From positions 33,959-97,958 of the forward strand of contig NZ_JAGGOW010000117.1 of assembly GCF_018614135.1 (NCBI RefSeq): a stretch of 64,000 bases of DNA, written 5' to 3'. A program made the translations under genes and the position numbers. The notes beneath the pieces were generated by a model. The model was not told the origin of the DNA. It worked only from the letters and a program-made list of their open reading frames with translations, and searched no databases. Positions 18,258 through 26,266 of this stretch are shown here, piece by piece. The stretch is from Streptomyces sp. ISL-66. GTDB lineage: Bacteria > Actinomycetota > Actinomycetes > Streptomycetales > Streptomycetaceae. The stretch's first letter is position 1; each line of letters starts with the position of its first letter.

Positions 18258-18262
18258 TGGGA

Positions 18263-18295
18263 GCTACGGAACCGGGCAATGCTCGGTTCCGTAGC
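18263..18295 (+). terminator. hairpin after the GlxA-like gene
   Basis: A perfect 12-bp inverted repeat (arms 18263-18274 and 18284-18295), 6 bases beyond the stop codon. Confidence 0.75.
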
Positions 18296-18482
18296 CGCCG
18301 ACCGGTGAGTACTTTCGACGCCGGGCCTTCGAGCTCTGAAGTCAGACCGTGCCCTTGCGGGTCGGCCGGGAGGCCAGACCCCTGATGGGGTAGCGTCCCC
18401 GCCCCTCGGGGCGTGAGCACTGATCCAGAGTGCGCTGCGCGAGCGGCAGCTCGGCCTGCCCGAGTCGGTCACCGCCGCCTAC

Positions 18483-18790
18483 GCGGCCGCCCCTGCCTCT
18501 GCTGCTCTCCAATGAGGAGCGGGCGGTGTTGGAGCGGTGGACGCGCCGGGCGACGCCGGCTCAGGCGTTGGCGCTGCGGGCACGGGTTGTGCTGGCCCGT
18601 GCGCGGCCGGGGCGCCGCCGATCGTCGCGGTCGCCCGGGATGGGCCTCGGCCGGGCCGGCCGCCCACCATCAGTGTCGACCAGGTCGAGGCGGTCGGGGT
18701 CACGACGCTGAAGGAAGTCCCGAAGAACGCCACCCACAGTTCGCGGTCGTCAGTTCGCACTCCGCCCACCTATTGGCCGCTCCCGTGACC
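18483..18790 (+). pseudogene. IS630-family transposase N-terminal remnant
   Basis: LLLSNEERAVLERWTRRATP, then AQALALRARVVLA, match the start of Streptomyces IS630 transposases. A later frame reads RPGRPPTISVDQVEAV and EVPKNATH, the linker before the catalytic domain. The segments are in different frames and the DDE domain is absent. Just upstream (18420-18480) a short open stretch (LIQSALRERQLGLPESV) may be a tail of yet another element; I could not assign it. Confidence 0.65.
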
Positions 18791-18821
18791 GTCGGCACAT
18801 GCTCTGGTCCACGAGCCCCTT

Positions 18822-19492
18822 GCTCAAGGTCACTCACGCCGGGCGATTGCCCGGTACCTGAGTAGGGGTCCCAACACCGTGCTCCGGTACGCGAACGCCC
18901 CACGTTGGTAGGGCACCTTCCACGAGAGCCGGCCCCGGCCCAGCAGGCTGCCCCCTACAAGCCCTACCTGGAGCGACGCTTCGCCGAGGGATGCACCAGC
19001 GTCACCCGACTGCACAGCGAGCTGGTTGCCGAGCACGCGCCTGTCACCTACGGCATGGTCCGCGCGCACAGTCGCCACGTTTGCGCGGCGCTCCGTCCGA
19101 GGCACCGCCCCGGCCGCCATCGGTGCGGTAGGTGACCGGCTGGCTCACCCGGCACCCCACGACCTTGACCGAGGAAGACCGGGCTGGCCTGAAGGGCGTC
19201 GTGGCCTGCTGCCCTGAACCGGAGATGGCCGCGGGGCACGTCCGCGACTCCGACCGACCGCCTCGGTTCACACTTCCCACCTGGATCGACGCAGTCGACG
19301 CCAGCCGGCTACCCGGCCTCACCGGCCTCGCGCTCCACCTGCTGCGAGACCTCGACACAGTGACAGCCGGGCTCACCCTCGACGGGAGCTCAGGCAGCAT
19401 CGAAGGCACCGTCAACCGCATCAAGAAGCAAGCGACAGCTCTGCGGCCGAGCCGGATTCGAGCTACTGCGCAAGATGATCCTGCTCCGGTAA
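18822..19492 (+). pseudogene. ISL3-family transposase C-terminal remnant
   Basis: The pieces read in order AQGHSRRAIARYL (18822 on), PYKPYLERRFAEGCTSVTRL (18950 on), VTGWLTRHPTTLTEEDRAGLK (19132 on), WIDAVDASRLPGLTGLALHL, and GSIEGTVNRIKK. This is the order of the C-terminal half of Streptomyces ISL3 transposases. At least three frameshifts and one stop interrupt it. The zinc-ribbon and first catalytic region are missing, and so are identifiable ends. Confidence 0.75.
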
Positions 19493-19511
19493 CACCCCAA
19501 AGATCTTTTCC

Positions 19512-19964
19512 TCATGGAGTCACATCGCGTTGGTCGGGGCGGTTCCTAGGCAGTCCGAAGCCTGCCATCTCCTTCTCTTCGTACGACAGGAAGCCCAGGC
19601 TCCGGTAGAACGCGTGGTTGCGCTTGCCTTCTGGTGACGACTCGTGGTCCGTGGACAGGAGGAAGAACCGGCAGTGGGAGTAGCGCCGCATAAGGTGCTC
19701 GACCAGCCCCCGGCCTACCCCCTGCCTGTGGTTCGCCGGATTCACCACGACGTCCTGGACGTAACAGATGTGCTCGTCATCGGAGATGGTCCGAGCCAGT
19801 CCAAGGAGCGTTCCCGATCGATCTCGTGCCGTGATGACGAGGTGAGAGTTCACGAGACCGCGACAGAGCTTGTCCACGTCACTGGTATAGCCCTCCCAGC
19901 CGACCGAGTCGTAGAGGTCGAGCATCTCCCCAGGATCGAAAACGCCCTCTTCTGCTATGAACAT
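19512..19964 (-). CDS. GNAT-family N-acetyltransferase
   Basis: A 150-residue protein with the GNAT core: strand DVVVNPANHRQGVGRGLVEHLM gives the acetyl-CoA pyrophosphate loop (R/Q-x-x-G-x-G/A), followed by FLLSTDH and FYRSLGF (motif B end). The opening MFIAEEGVFDPGEMLDLYDSVGW is typical of this subfamily. ATG 19964 has GGGGAT just upstream; ATG 20000 is an alternative adding MARSDTNAQGID. The acceptor is unknown. It is convergent with the ISL3 remnant. Confidence 0.85.
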   Translation of the reverse strand: MFIAEEGVFDPGEMLDLYDSVGWEGYTSDVDKLCRGLVNSHLVITARDRSGTLLGLARTISDDEHICYVQDVVVNPANHRQGVGRGLVEHLMRRYSHCRFFLLSTDHESSPEGKRNHAFYRSLGFLSYEEKEMAGFGLPRNRPDQRDVTP

Positions 19965-20000
19965 GTCGATCCCCTGTGCGTTGGTGTCGCTTCTCGCCAT

Positions 20001-20304
20001 CGGTTCAACACCACATGGGACTCCATACACGGCGGCACGTCAAAAATCGACTGCTCTGGCAGCGGCCGGGGCGAAAAAGTCCGTGCACGGCTCTTGACCA
20101 TCGATACCTACCGGTCAGTACGCTCACGCCACCGCGCACCGACACCGACGTCCTGCCCATTCGGCTGCGACGACCGGCCTATGGCACGCCCCCGCATGCC
20201 CGCAAGTACTGCTCCCGTGACCCGGGAAGTGCCCAGCGCACGCACTCCCTCCGTAAAACGCACCGTTGAGCGGTCTTCCGAAACCCACCCCTGTGAGGCC
20301 CCGC
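20001..20304. other. divergent spacer between GNAT and lipase genes
   Basis: About 300 bases with no credible coding frame. It should contain the promoters of the two divergent genes; I could not define a clear operator. Confidence 0.4.
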
Positions 20305-20997
20305 GTGAAGAGATCTCTCGTGACCGCAGCCGTTGCCGTAGCCGGTGCCCTTGTTGCCGTGCAAGCGTCAGGTCCCGCCCAAGCATCGAGCAGCCCCACC
20401 TTCAACCAAGGCAGCAGCAATCCCATCCTATTCGTGCACGGCTACAGCGGTGACGGCAGCAACTGGAGCACCATGGCCAACCGCTTCAGGACCGACGGCT
20501 GGCCGTCCTCCCACCTGAACCAGTGGACTTACGACTGGCACCAGTCGAACGCCACGACCGCCCAGCAACTGTCCACCGAGGTAGACCGTCTACTCGCGGC
20601 CACCGGCGCAACCAAGGTAGACATCGTCAGCCACTCCATGGGCGGGCTCTCCTCGCGCTACTACCTGAAGAACCTTGGCGGGACCTCCAGGGTGGACGCA
20701 TGGGTGTCACTGGGTGGCCCGAACCACGGAACCGACACCGCCAACAGCTGCTTCGACACGTCCTGCACCGAGATGCGCATCGGATCGAGCTTCCTCGCCG
20801 CCTTGAACTCCGGCGACGAAACACCGGGTTCGCCCCGTTACGCGACCTGGTGGTCGCCTTGCGACACGACGATCAACCCGGACAGCTCCGTGTCCCTGTC
20901 CGGCGCAGGCAATACCCAGACCGCCTGCCTCAGCCACACGGGCTTGCTCACCGACGCCACGGTCTACGCCCAGACTCGGGACGTGATCAACCGCTGA
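20305..20997 (+). CDS. secreted lipase (class 2, EstA/LipA-like)
   Basis: A 230-residue exported serine esterase. GTG 20305 starts a short signal peptide (KRSLVTAAVAVAGALVAV) cut near Ala-Gln-Ala. The alpha/beta-hydrolase fold shows FVHGYSGDGSNW (oxyanion region), VDIVSHSMGGLSSRYYL with the nucleophile Ser in Ser-His-Ser-Met-Gly, and a C-terminal LSHTGLL supplying the His. Three or four Cys (NSCFDTSCTE, WSPCDT, QTACLSH) suggest disulfides. It should release fatty acids from lipids outside the cell. Confidence 0.88.
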   Translation: MKRSLVTAAVAVAGALVAVQASGPAQASSSPTFNQGSSNPILFVHGYSGDGSNWSTMANRFRTDGWPSSHLNQWTYDWHQSNATTAQQLSTEVDRLLAATGATKVDIVSHSMGGLSSRYYLKNLGGTSRVDAWVSLGGPNHGTDTANSCFDTSCTEMRIGSSFLAALNSGDETPGSPRYATWWSPCDTTINPDSSVSLSGAGNTQTACLSHTGLLTDATVYAQTRDVINR

Positions 20998-21889
20998 CCC
21001 GTCCCCAGCAGCCGGCAGGTGCCGCAGCCGCCATGGCCGCTCACCGCGGTCTCTGTCGGCACCACAGCCACACGGACCCTGCTATCAGCCACTTCGGGAT
21101 CCGGGACCACATTCCGACCCACCAGACCGACGACGTCGACAAACGGAAGTTTACCGGGAACCAGCAAACCTCGACCACTCGTCGGGAGAGCCACCTCCAC
21201 CTGCGCCGAGGCGACCGGTCATGGCGTAGGGCGCGGGTGAGGCGGCGCCGGGCCGGCGCCCCGAAGACGTCCCCGGCGATCGACTTCCTCCATGGCGGCT
21301 GGTCAGGAGCGCACCGGCCGGGCTGGGTGGGATTTGCGGCGCGTGATCAGCTTCGCCTGGTCGCTTCTCTGAACCAGGAAGGCATACGCCTTGTGCGGCG
21401 CTCTGGGACCTGCGGTGAGGAGGCCGGCGCGCGGCAGGGCGTGGCGGCCTCCTCGCGGCAGGTGGCCAACCAGGTCGTGCTACCTGATCAGTTGTTCAGG
21501 CGACCCAGCTACGCGCCGGGCGTGGAGGAGCACGTGGGCACCCTTATGGTCCCGTCCCCCTTGACCACATCCTTCGCAAGTGACCCACTCCTGGCGGTTG
21601 GTGACCCCGCGAGATGCCGGGGGTCTTCAAAGTCCTCGAAAGACGCCGTTGTCGTCGGCTGCGTCGGTGAAGTCTTCGTAGCTAACAGCTCCTGGCTCCC
21701 GATGGGTCCCCGACCCCGGCAACGGGGCCCCAGCGCGTACGGGGCGCCGGTCGGCCACCCTGCACGCCACAGACGACGGTGTCCCGACGTTGTTCCACCT
21801 CTGCGGCAGCCTTCTTCACCCGGCGCAGCCAGAGGCCACCGAAGCTGCACGGCCGCTTCCCGGACCTGGCCTGAGCTAGGTTCAGCCTC
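20998..21889. other. gene-free stretch, content not recognised
   Basis: About 890 bases after the lipase. Long open frames on both strands look like shadows, with Arg/Pro/Ser-rich composition and no motif. A 30-residue minus-strand stretch near 21330-21420 (PHKAYAFLVQRSDQAKL) looks locally coding but has no start and no match I recognise. It is probably a decayed region. Confidence 0.4.
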
Positions 21890-22270
21890 ATGAATGACTT
21901 GGCACAGATATACGACAGAGAGTTTCGTGTGCGGGGACTGCGCGCACAGGGGTGGGGCCGAGGGCTGATAGCCGTAGCCGTCCTCATCTGGCTCTGGCTC
22001 GGCTACTTGCTCCTGTTCCCCTTCACTGCCGAGGGGGAGTGCGATTCCCGCGTCTTCCACCAGAACGGGCCCTGGCCGATGTCCTACCACACGGACGAGG
22101 GAGAGCGCTGTGATGCCGCGCGTGACCTGGGACCGATGCTCGCCGCCCTCCTCCTCTCCGTCCCCCTGGCCGCACTCGGCACTGGCCTGTACGCATCGGG
22201 AACGTCGGCAGTCCGCACCGCCGCGTACGCCGCGGAAATCGCCCGCCTGAACGCCACCAAGGAAGTCTGA
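21890..22270 (+). CDS. small membrane protein, two helices
   Basis: A 126-residue protein of unknown function. ATG 21890 opens a charged N terminus, then a helix at about 26-46 (LIAVAVLIWLWLGYLLLF), an extracytoplasmic loop with two Cys (GECDS, GERCD) that could form a disulfide, and a second helix at about 82-103. The C terminus is soluble and helical. It is convergent with the caspase-like pair on the opposite strand. Confidence 0.6.
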   Translation: MNDLAQIYDREFRVRGLRAQGWGRGLIAVAVLIWLWLGYLLLFPFTAEGECDSRVFHQNGPWPMSYHTDEGERCDAARDLGPMLAALLLSVPLAALGTGLYASGTSAVRTAAYAAEIARLNATKEV

Positions 22271-22403
22271 GTGATGGCGGAGTACACGGCGTCGACTTCG
22301 GACTGGTCGGCGACAGCTTCCGGATTCCGTTGCCCCACACTCCCGCTCGGCCCGCATGCTCGCCATGCCGACCGACCGCGGGTCCATCGCCGAGCCAGGA
22401 CGT

Positions 22404-22826
22404 TCAGTGTGAGTCGTTTCGGGGTCCCACGCCCTCGGTGTACCACCTGACGATGTGCGCTTTGAGGTTGTCGATGGAGTAATTGATCTTCGTTCGGACA
22501 GCGTCCGGGCTGACGAACACGGCCTTGAACGGCCACGGCCCCTCCATGTGACCCACATGTTCCTCTGTGTCGTCGGTCAGTACGGCCGTGTGCCCGTCGT
22601 CCAGGGTGACGACCCAGTAAGTGCCGCCGTCCTCCAGCTCGTGAAACACCTGTATCCGGCATGCGTCGACGCCCGCTCCCAACAGCGTGCTGACGACACC
22701 GTATCGACGGGCGACGTCGTGGAGATCCCCCGTCCCCCTCCACGTCACCCGGGTCGCGATGGCCGGCACTTCCGCCGGTCGGGTGAGGCCTCGTTCGGGG
22801 CAGTCGGCGGCGTCTTCCACGTGCAT
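22404..22826 (-). CDS. unknown protein downstream of the caspase-like gene
   Basis: A 140-residue soluble protein. ATG 22826 sits behind AGGAGG about 10 bases upstream, so translation is well supported. It lies 60 bases after the caspase-like gene on the same strand, probably in one operon. No family is recognised. The central region alternates strands (YWVVTLDDGHTAVLTDD) and the end has helices rich in aromatic residues (KAHIVRWYTEG). A partner or regulator role for the upstream protein is only an inference from position. Confidence 0.65.
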   Translation of the reverse strand: MHVEDAADCPERGLTRPAEVPAIATRVTWRGTGDLHDVARRYGVVSTLLGAGVDACRIQVFHELEDGGTYWVVTLDDGHTAVLTDDTEEHVGHMEGPWPFKAVFVSPDAVRTKINYSIDNLKAHIVRWYTEGVGPRNDSH

Positions 22827-22886
22827 GCGGACGGAACCTCCTCCGTGGGTGGATACGCAGGGCCCACAAGCTTGCCCTACCCATGG

Positions 22887-23732
22887 CTAGTCCCACCATC
22901 GCTCTACGAGGTCGACGACTCCCGCATCGAGGTGAAAGGGGTGCCGGCTGCGGTCACCGTCGGGCCCGAAGGCGATGTTCTTGCCCAGCGCCACGTCATG
23001 GCCGCCGACGAGGCTCAGCGTGTCCGGCACGGCGACGTGCTCGTTCTCGACCCAGTACCCCAGCTGGGCCCATCGACCCTCGACCGCATTGCGTAAAGTC
23101 ACGAGATCCAGTACCTCCGGACCGTCCGTGACGCCCGACCGCAGCGCCTCGGCGAGGGTGCCGGTGAACTCGTCGCCCGCCGGGATCATGTCGTCACCGG
23201 AGCTGAAGTACAGGGACGGCGCCTTTCCCACCAGGGACAGCGCGCTCGACGTGCCGGCTCCACCCGGCCTCGGGTCGCGGGTGAAACAGCACGAAGTGGC
23301 CTCGAAGTCCTCGCAGTCGAGGAGGACGACCCGGCGGGCCGCCGGACTCCGCCGCACGAGGTCGGCAACCGTTCGCAGCGGGGCGAGGCCCTCCGATCCC
23401 GGAACGGCGCGCGGGAGGACGAACTCTCTGTGGTGCGAACCAGAACCGACATAGTGGAACAGCAGAACGTCCGACGCCTCTTCGGCGGCGCGGCGTACGG
23501 CGTCGAACACCTCGGCGGGATGCTGCCACGATGTGACCACGGTGACGTTCTCGGGGCGGAACGCCATACCGATGGCAGGGGAGATCAGCGTCTCCGCCAG
23601 CTGCGCAGCCCGTGCCGCGGGCTGCGACTCGCGCACGCGGACGGCATCATCGTCGCAGGCGACCAGCACGGCGCGGGACCGTTCGAGGTCGGGCAGGAGC
23701 GCAGGACGCTGCTGTGGGGCATCGGTTGCCAT
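22887..23732 (-). CDS. caspase-like (peptidase C14) protein without the usual catalytic pair
   Basis: A 281-residue protein from ATG 23732, behind GGAGG. It follows the layout of Streptomyces caspase-like domains: SRAVLVACDDD (first strand), ENVTVVTSWQHPAEVFDAV, EEASDVLLFHYVGSGS (catalytic His strand), RRVVLLDCEDFEATSC (Cys strand), later EFTGTLAEALRSGV and VLDLVTLRNAV. The usual Tyr-x-Gly-His-Gly is Tyr-Val-Gly-Ser-Gly and the usual Cys-Cys-x-Ser is Cys-Glu-Asp-Phe, so both catalytic positions look changed. It may bind rather than cleave. Nearby His-His and Cys residues could compensate. The fold assignment is moderately sure. Confidence 0.65.
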   Translation of the reverse strand: MATDAPQQRPALLPDLERSRAVLVACDDDAVRVRESQPAARAAQLAETLISPAIGMAFRPENVTVVTSWQHPAEVFDAVRRAAEEASDVLLFHYVGSGSHHREFVLPRAVPGSEGLAPLRTVADLVRRSPAARRVVLLDCEDFEATSCCFTRDPRPGGAGTSSALSLVGKAPSLYFSSGDDMIPAGDEFTGTLAEALRSGVTDGPEVLDLVTLRNAVEGRWAQLGYWVENEHVAVPDTLSLVGGHDVALGKNIAFGPDGDRSRHPFHLDAGVVDLVERWWD

Positions 23733-23808
23733 GCCTCCATTGTGGGCGTGTCACGGCAATGGCTGGGAAGCCGATCCGTGCAGCCGTACCCGGGCCATTC
23801 GGTCAGGC

Positions 23809-24816
23809 CTACGCCTGGTCTTCGACCGGGTAGCGCACACCTATGCGTCGGCGGACGGAGTCCAGGGTGCGGATCACGGCCAGCGTGCCGTCCAGGGGGA
23901 GCAGCGGAGACTCGGTCTCGCCTGACCGCAGGCAGCGCATCACTTCGGTGGCTTCGAGTCCGTAGCCGTGGCCGGCGACCGGCGGGGCCGCGAAGTGTTC
24001 CGGCTCGACTCCGCCGCGGTGGAGGACGATGCCGGCCGGGTTGAACAGGTTCGGCGGGAAATCGATCCGCCCCCGCGTGCCGTACACGACGGCTGCCTGG
24101 CTGAGCGTGGCGGCGAACGAGCAGCTCACCATCGCTGTGGCTCCGCTGTCGTACCCGAGGAGGATACTGGTGTGCTCGTCCACGCCTTCAGGGGTCAAGT
24201 GCGCGTGGGCCTGGATACGGTCGGGTGCGCCGAGCAGGAAGTGGGCCAGGGCCACGGGGTAGACGCCGGCGTCGAGCAGGGCGCCGCCCCCGGCGGCGAG
24301 GTCCCGCAGCCTGTGGGTGGGGCCGACCCGCGTGCGCCAGCCGAGCTCGGCGTGCAGCGAACGGATCTCACCTATCGCCCCGTCGGCGATGAGTTCGGCC
24401 GCCTTGCGCACGGCGGGGTTGAGGAGCGTCCACATGGCCTCCGTCAGGAACGTGCCGCGCCTGCGAGCGAGGGTGACCAGCTCCTGCGCCTGGGCGCTGT
24501 TCACGGTGAGCGGTTTCTCGCACAGCACGGGGCGCCCCGCGTCCAGCAGCATCGCGACGGCAGGATGGTGGTAGCCGTGAGGCGTGGCGACGTAGACCAC
24601 ATCGATGCCCGGGTCGTCGGCGAGGGCCTGCCAGGAGCCGTGGGCCCGCGCGATCCCATGGCGGGTGGCGAAGGCGTGAGCCGCCTCGTTGCTGCGGGAG
24701 GCGACGGCGGCGACGACCGCACCCGGCAATTGGCGCAGGTCCTCGGTGAACGCGGCCGCGATGCCGCCCGTGGCCAGGATGCCCCACCGGATCGGGCGGC
24801 CCTCGGGCAGGTCCAC
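23809..24816 (-). CDS. Gfo/Idh/MocA-family oxidoreductase
   Basis: A 335-residue NAD(P)-dependent dehydrogenase. GTG 24816 follows GGGAG. The Rossmann opening is RWGILATGGIAAAFTEDL; VLCEKPLTVN carries the family catalytic Lys; the C-terminal alpha/beta domain includes GGGALLDAGVYPVAL. Family members oxidise or reduce sugars, inositols or trans-dihydrodiols. No sugar-transport genes are adjacent, so the substrate is unknown. It is the last gene of a minus-strand group and is separated from the deacetylase by a tandem repeat. Confidence 0.9.
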   Translation of the reverse strand: MDLPEGRPIRWGILATGGIAAAFTEDLRQLPGAVVAAVASRSNEAAHAFATRHGIARAHGSWQALADDPGIDVVYVATPHGYHHPAVAMLLDAGRPVLCEKPLTVNSAQAQELVTLARRRGTFLTEAMWTLLNPAVRKAAELIADGAIGEIRSLHAELGWRTRVGPTHRLRDLAAGGGALLDAGVYPVALAHFLLGAPDRIQAHAHLTPEGVDEHTSILLGYDSGATAMVSCSFAATLSQAAVVYGTRGRIDFPPNLFNPAGIVLHRGGVEPEHFAAPPVAGHGYGLEATEVMRCLRSGETESPLLPLDGTLAVIRTLDSVRRRIGVRYPVEDQA

Positions 24817-24986
24817 GGCAGCTCCCGCATGTCTAGACCAATCGTGCCGCGCCGTACGTTACTGAATGACCTGCGGCCGGGCAAGGGTTTCCTCGCAGCG
24901 CGATCACCGGGGCTGGCTCCTGGCCGTGGGTCCGGGGCCCCGGGCGGCATCCGTCGGAGCGGTCAGGGGACTTCCGACAGAGTCAC

Positions 24987-25047
24987 CCGCACGTACTGGT
25001 CTGCCTGCACGTACTGGTCTGCCCGCACGTACGGGTCTGCCCGCACG
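24987..25047. repeat. 18-base tandem repeat
   Basis: Three 18-base units (24987-25004, 25005-25022, 25023-25040) plus 7 bases of a fourth; unit 1 is CCGCACGTACTGGTCTGC. It lies two bases beyond the deacetylase stop codon (stop complement 25050-25052). The core ACGTACTGGT contains a small palindrome. No CRISPR-type spacers separate the units. It may affect termination or be slippage debris. Confidence 0.85.
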
Positions 25048-25049
25048 CG

Positions 25050-26060
25050 TCAGTACGGCCGAGCCCGCTTCGCGAAGGCCGGCGACAGCTCGTTCTGCGA
25101 GGTACTCGGGAAGGCGACGGTGTTCGGGTCCCCGTCCGAGACGTAGCGGTTCTTCCCGGCGGCGAGCTTGTCCAGCCAACGCGACGAACCGAACTCGGCG
25201 TCCTCGTCCTTGGGGCCCGCCGAGCGGATCCGGGGGATCGCGCCGGGTGCGAACGCCTTGGCGAACGGCGAGACCGAGGGGTTGGCCCCCACGAGGTACA
25301 CCCCGTCGTAGCGGTAGCCCGTTCCCCGCGTGGCGAGCCCCGCCGGCTGGGGCATGGCACCGAAAGGCAGGGCGAGCGACGTGACCTGCGTCCCGGGCGC
25401 GGCCTTCTCGATCGCCTGCTGTCCGGCAAAGATCGCCCGCGTGGCGGCCGCCTGGTCCAGGGAGCGCAGGTTCTCGTGGCGGTCGGTGTGGTTGGCGACC
25501 TCGTGCCCGTGCTCCTTCAGCCAGGTCAGCGCCTTGGCGGAACCGGTGGCCGAGAAGGCGTCCGCGTTGACGAAGAAGGTCGCCACCGGCTTGAACGCGG
25601 GGTACTTCTGCGCCGTCTCCGTCAAGATGGCGACGGCGGTGTCCCGCGCCGGGGTGCCGTCCGGGTCGAGGTGCACCTGACTGTTGGTCGAGTCGTCGAA
25701 CGTGAGGACCACCGGGTGCATGCCGGCCGGGATGTCGATGCGGCCCGTCTGGAAGTCCCGGGCGGTCACCGGCACGTAGTTCTCCCGGGCGAGACGCTCC
25801 AGCTCGGCCCGGAAGTCGGCCGGGGTGCGGTCGTAGACGCTGGCCGGTTTCTCGGTGAGCTGGTGGTACATCAGCACCGGTACTTGGCCGAGTTCATTGG
25901 CGCCGACCTCCGCCGGGGCCTTCGCGGCGACGGGACCGACCGCCGCCGGTGAGGCGGTCGCGTGGCGTCCCCCGGCGGCCGGTGACGGCCCCGTGGAACA
26001 GCCGGAGGCGAGCAGGGCGGCGCCGGCCAGGGCGCCGAGCGGGACGAGCGGATGGCGCAT
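25050..26060 (-). CDS. lipoprotein polysaccharide deacetylase
   Basis: A 336-residue exported protein. ATG 26060 is preceded by AAGGGG; the upstream GTG 26075 is a less likely start. The N terminus is a type II signal with lipobox Ala-Ser-Gly-Cys. After an Ala/Pro linker the NodB fold shows VPVLMYHQL, VVLTFDDS (catalytic and metal Asp pair), ATFFVN and HEVANHTDRHENL (metal His pair). It should deacetylate a wall or capsular polysaccharide at the cell surface. It is divergent from a DUF4015 glycosidase-like gene, suggesting joint control. Confidence 0.9.
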   Translation of the reverse strand: MRHPLVPLGALAGAALLASGCSTGPSPAAGGRHATASPAAVGPVAAKAPAEVGANELGQVPVLMYHQLTEKPASVYDRTPADFRAELERLARENYVPVTARDFQTGRIDIPAGMHPVVLTFDDSTNSQVHLDPDGTPARDTAVAILTETAQKYPAFKPVATFFVNADAFSATGSAKALTWLKEHGHEVANHTDRHENLRSLDQAAATRAIFAGQQAIEKAAPGTQVTSLALPFGAMPQPAGLATRGTGYRYDGVYLVGANPSVSPFAKAFAPGAIPRIRSAGPKDEDAEFGSSRWLDKLAAGKNRYVSDGDPNTVAFPSTSQNELSPAFAKRARPY

Positions 26061-26266
26061 GACAAGCCCCTTCACGGCGAATGTGTCGCGCCATTCCTAC
26101 CTGCGACGGGAGCCCGCATACCGCACTGTCCTCTGCATGGCGTAGCCGCTGCGCCGGGACCGAACGCGGCCGTTCGTGTGAAAAACGATCGGAAGGAGAC
26201 GACCGGCACGCCGTGCGGCAATGAATGAAGGCAGCATCCCGCCCGGCCCACGGCACGAAGGACGTC

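Noticed and set aside
24987..25047. CRISPR-like repeat array
   Set aside because: Units are directly adjacent with no spacers, and no cas gene is present.
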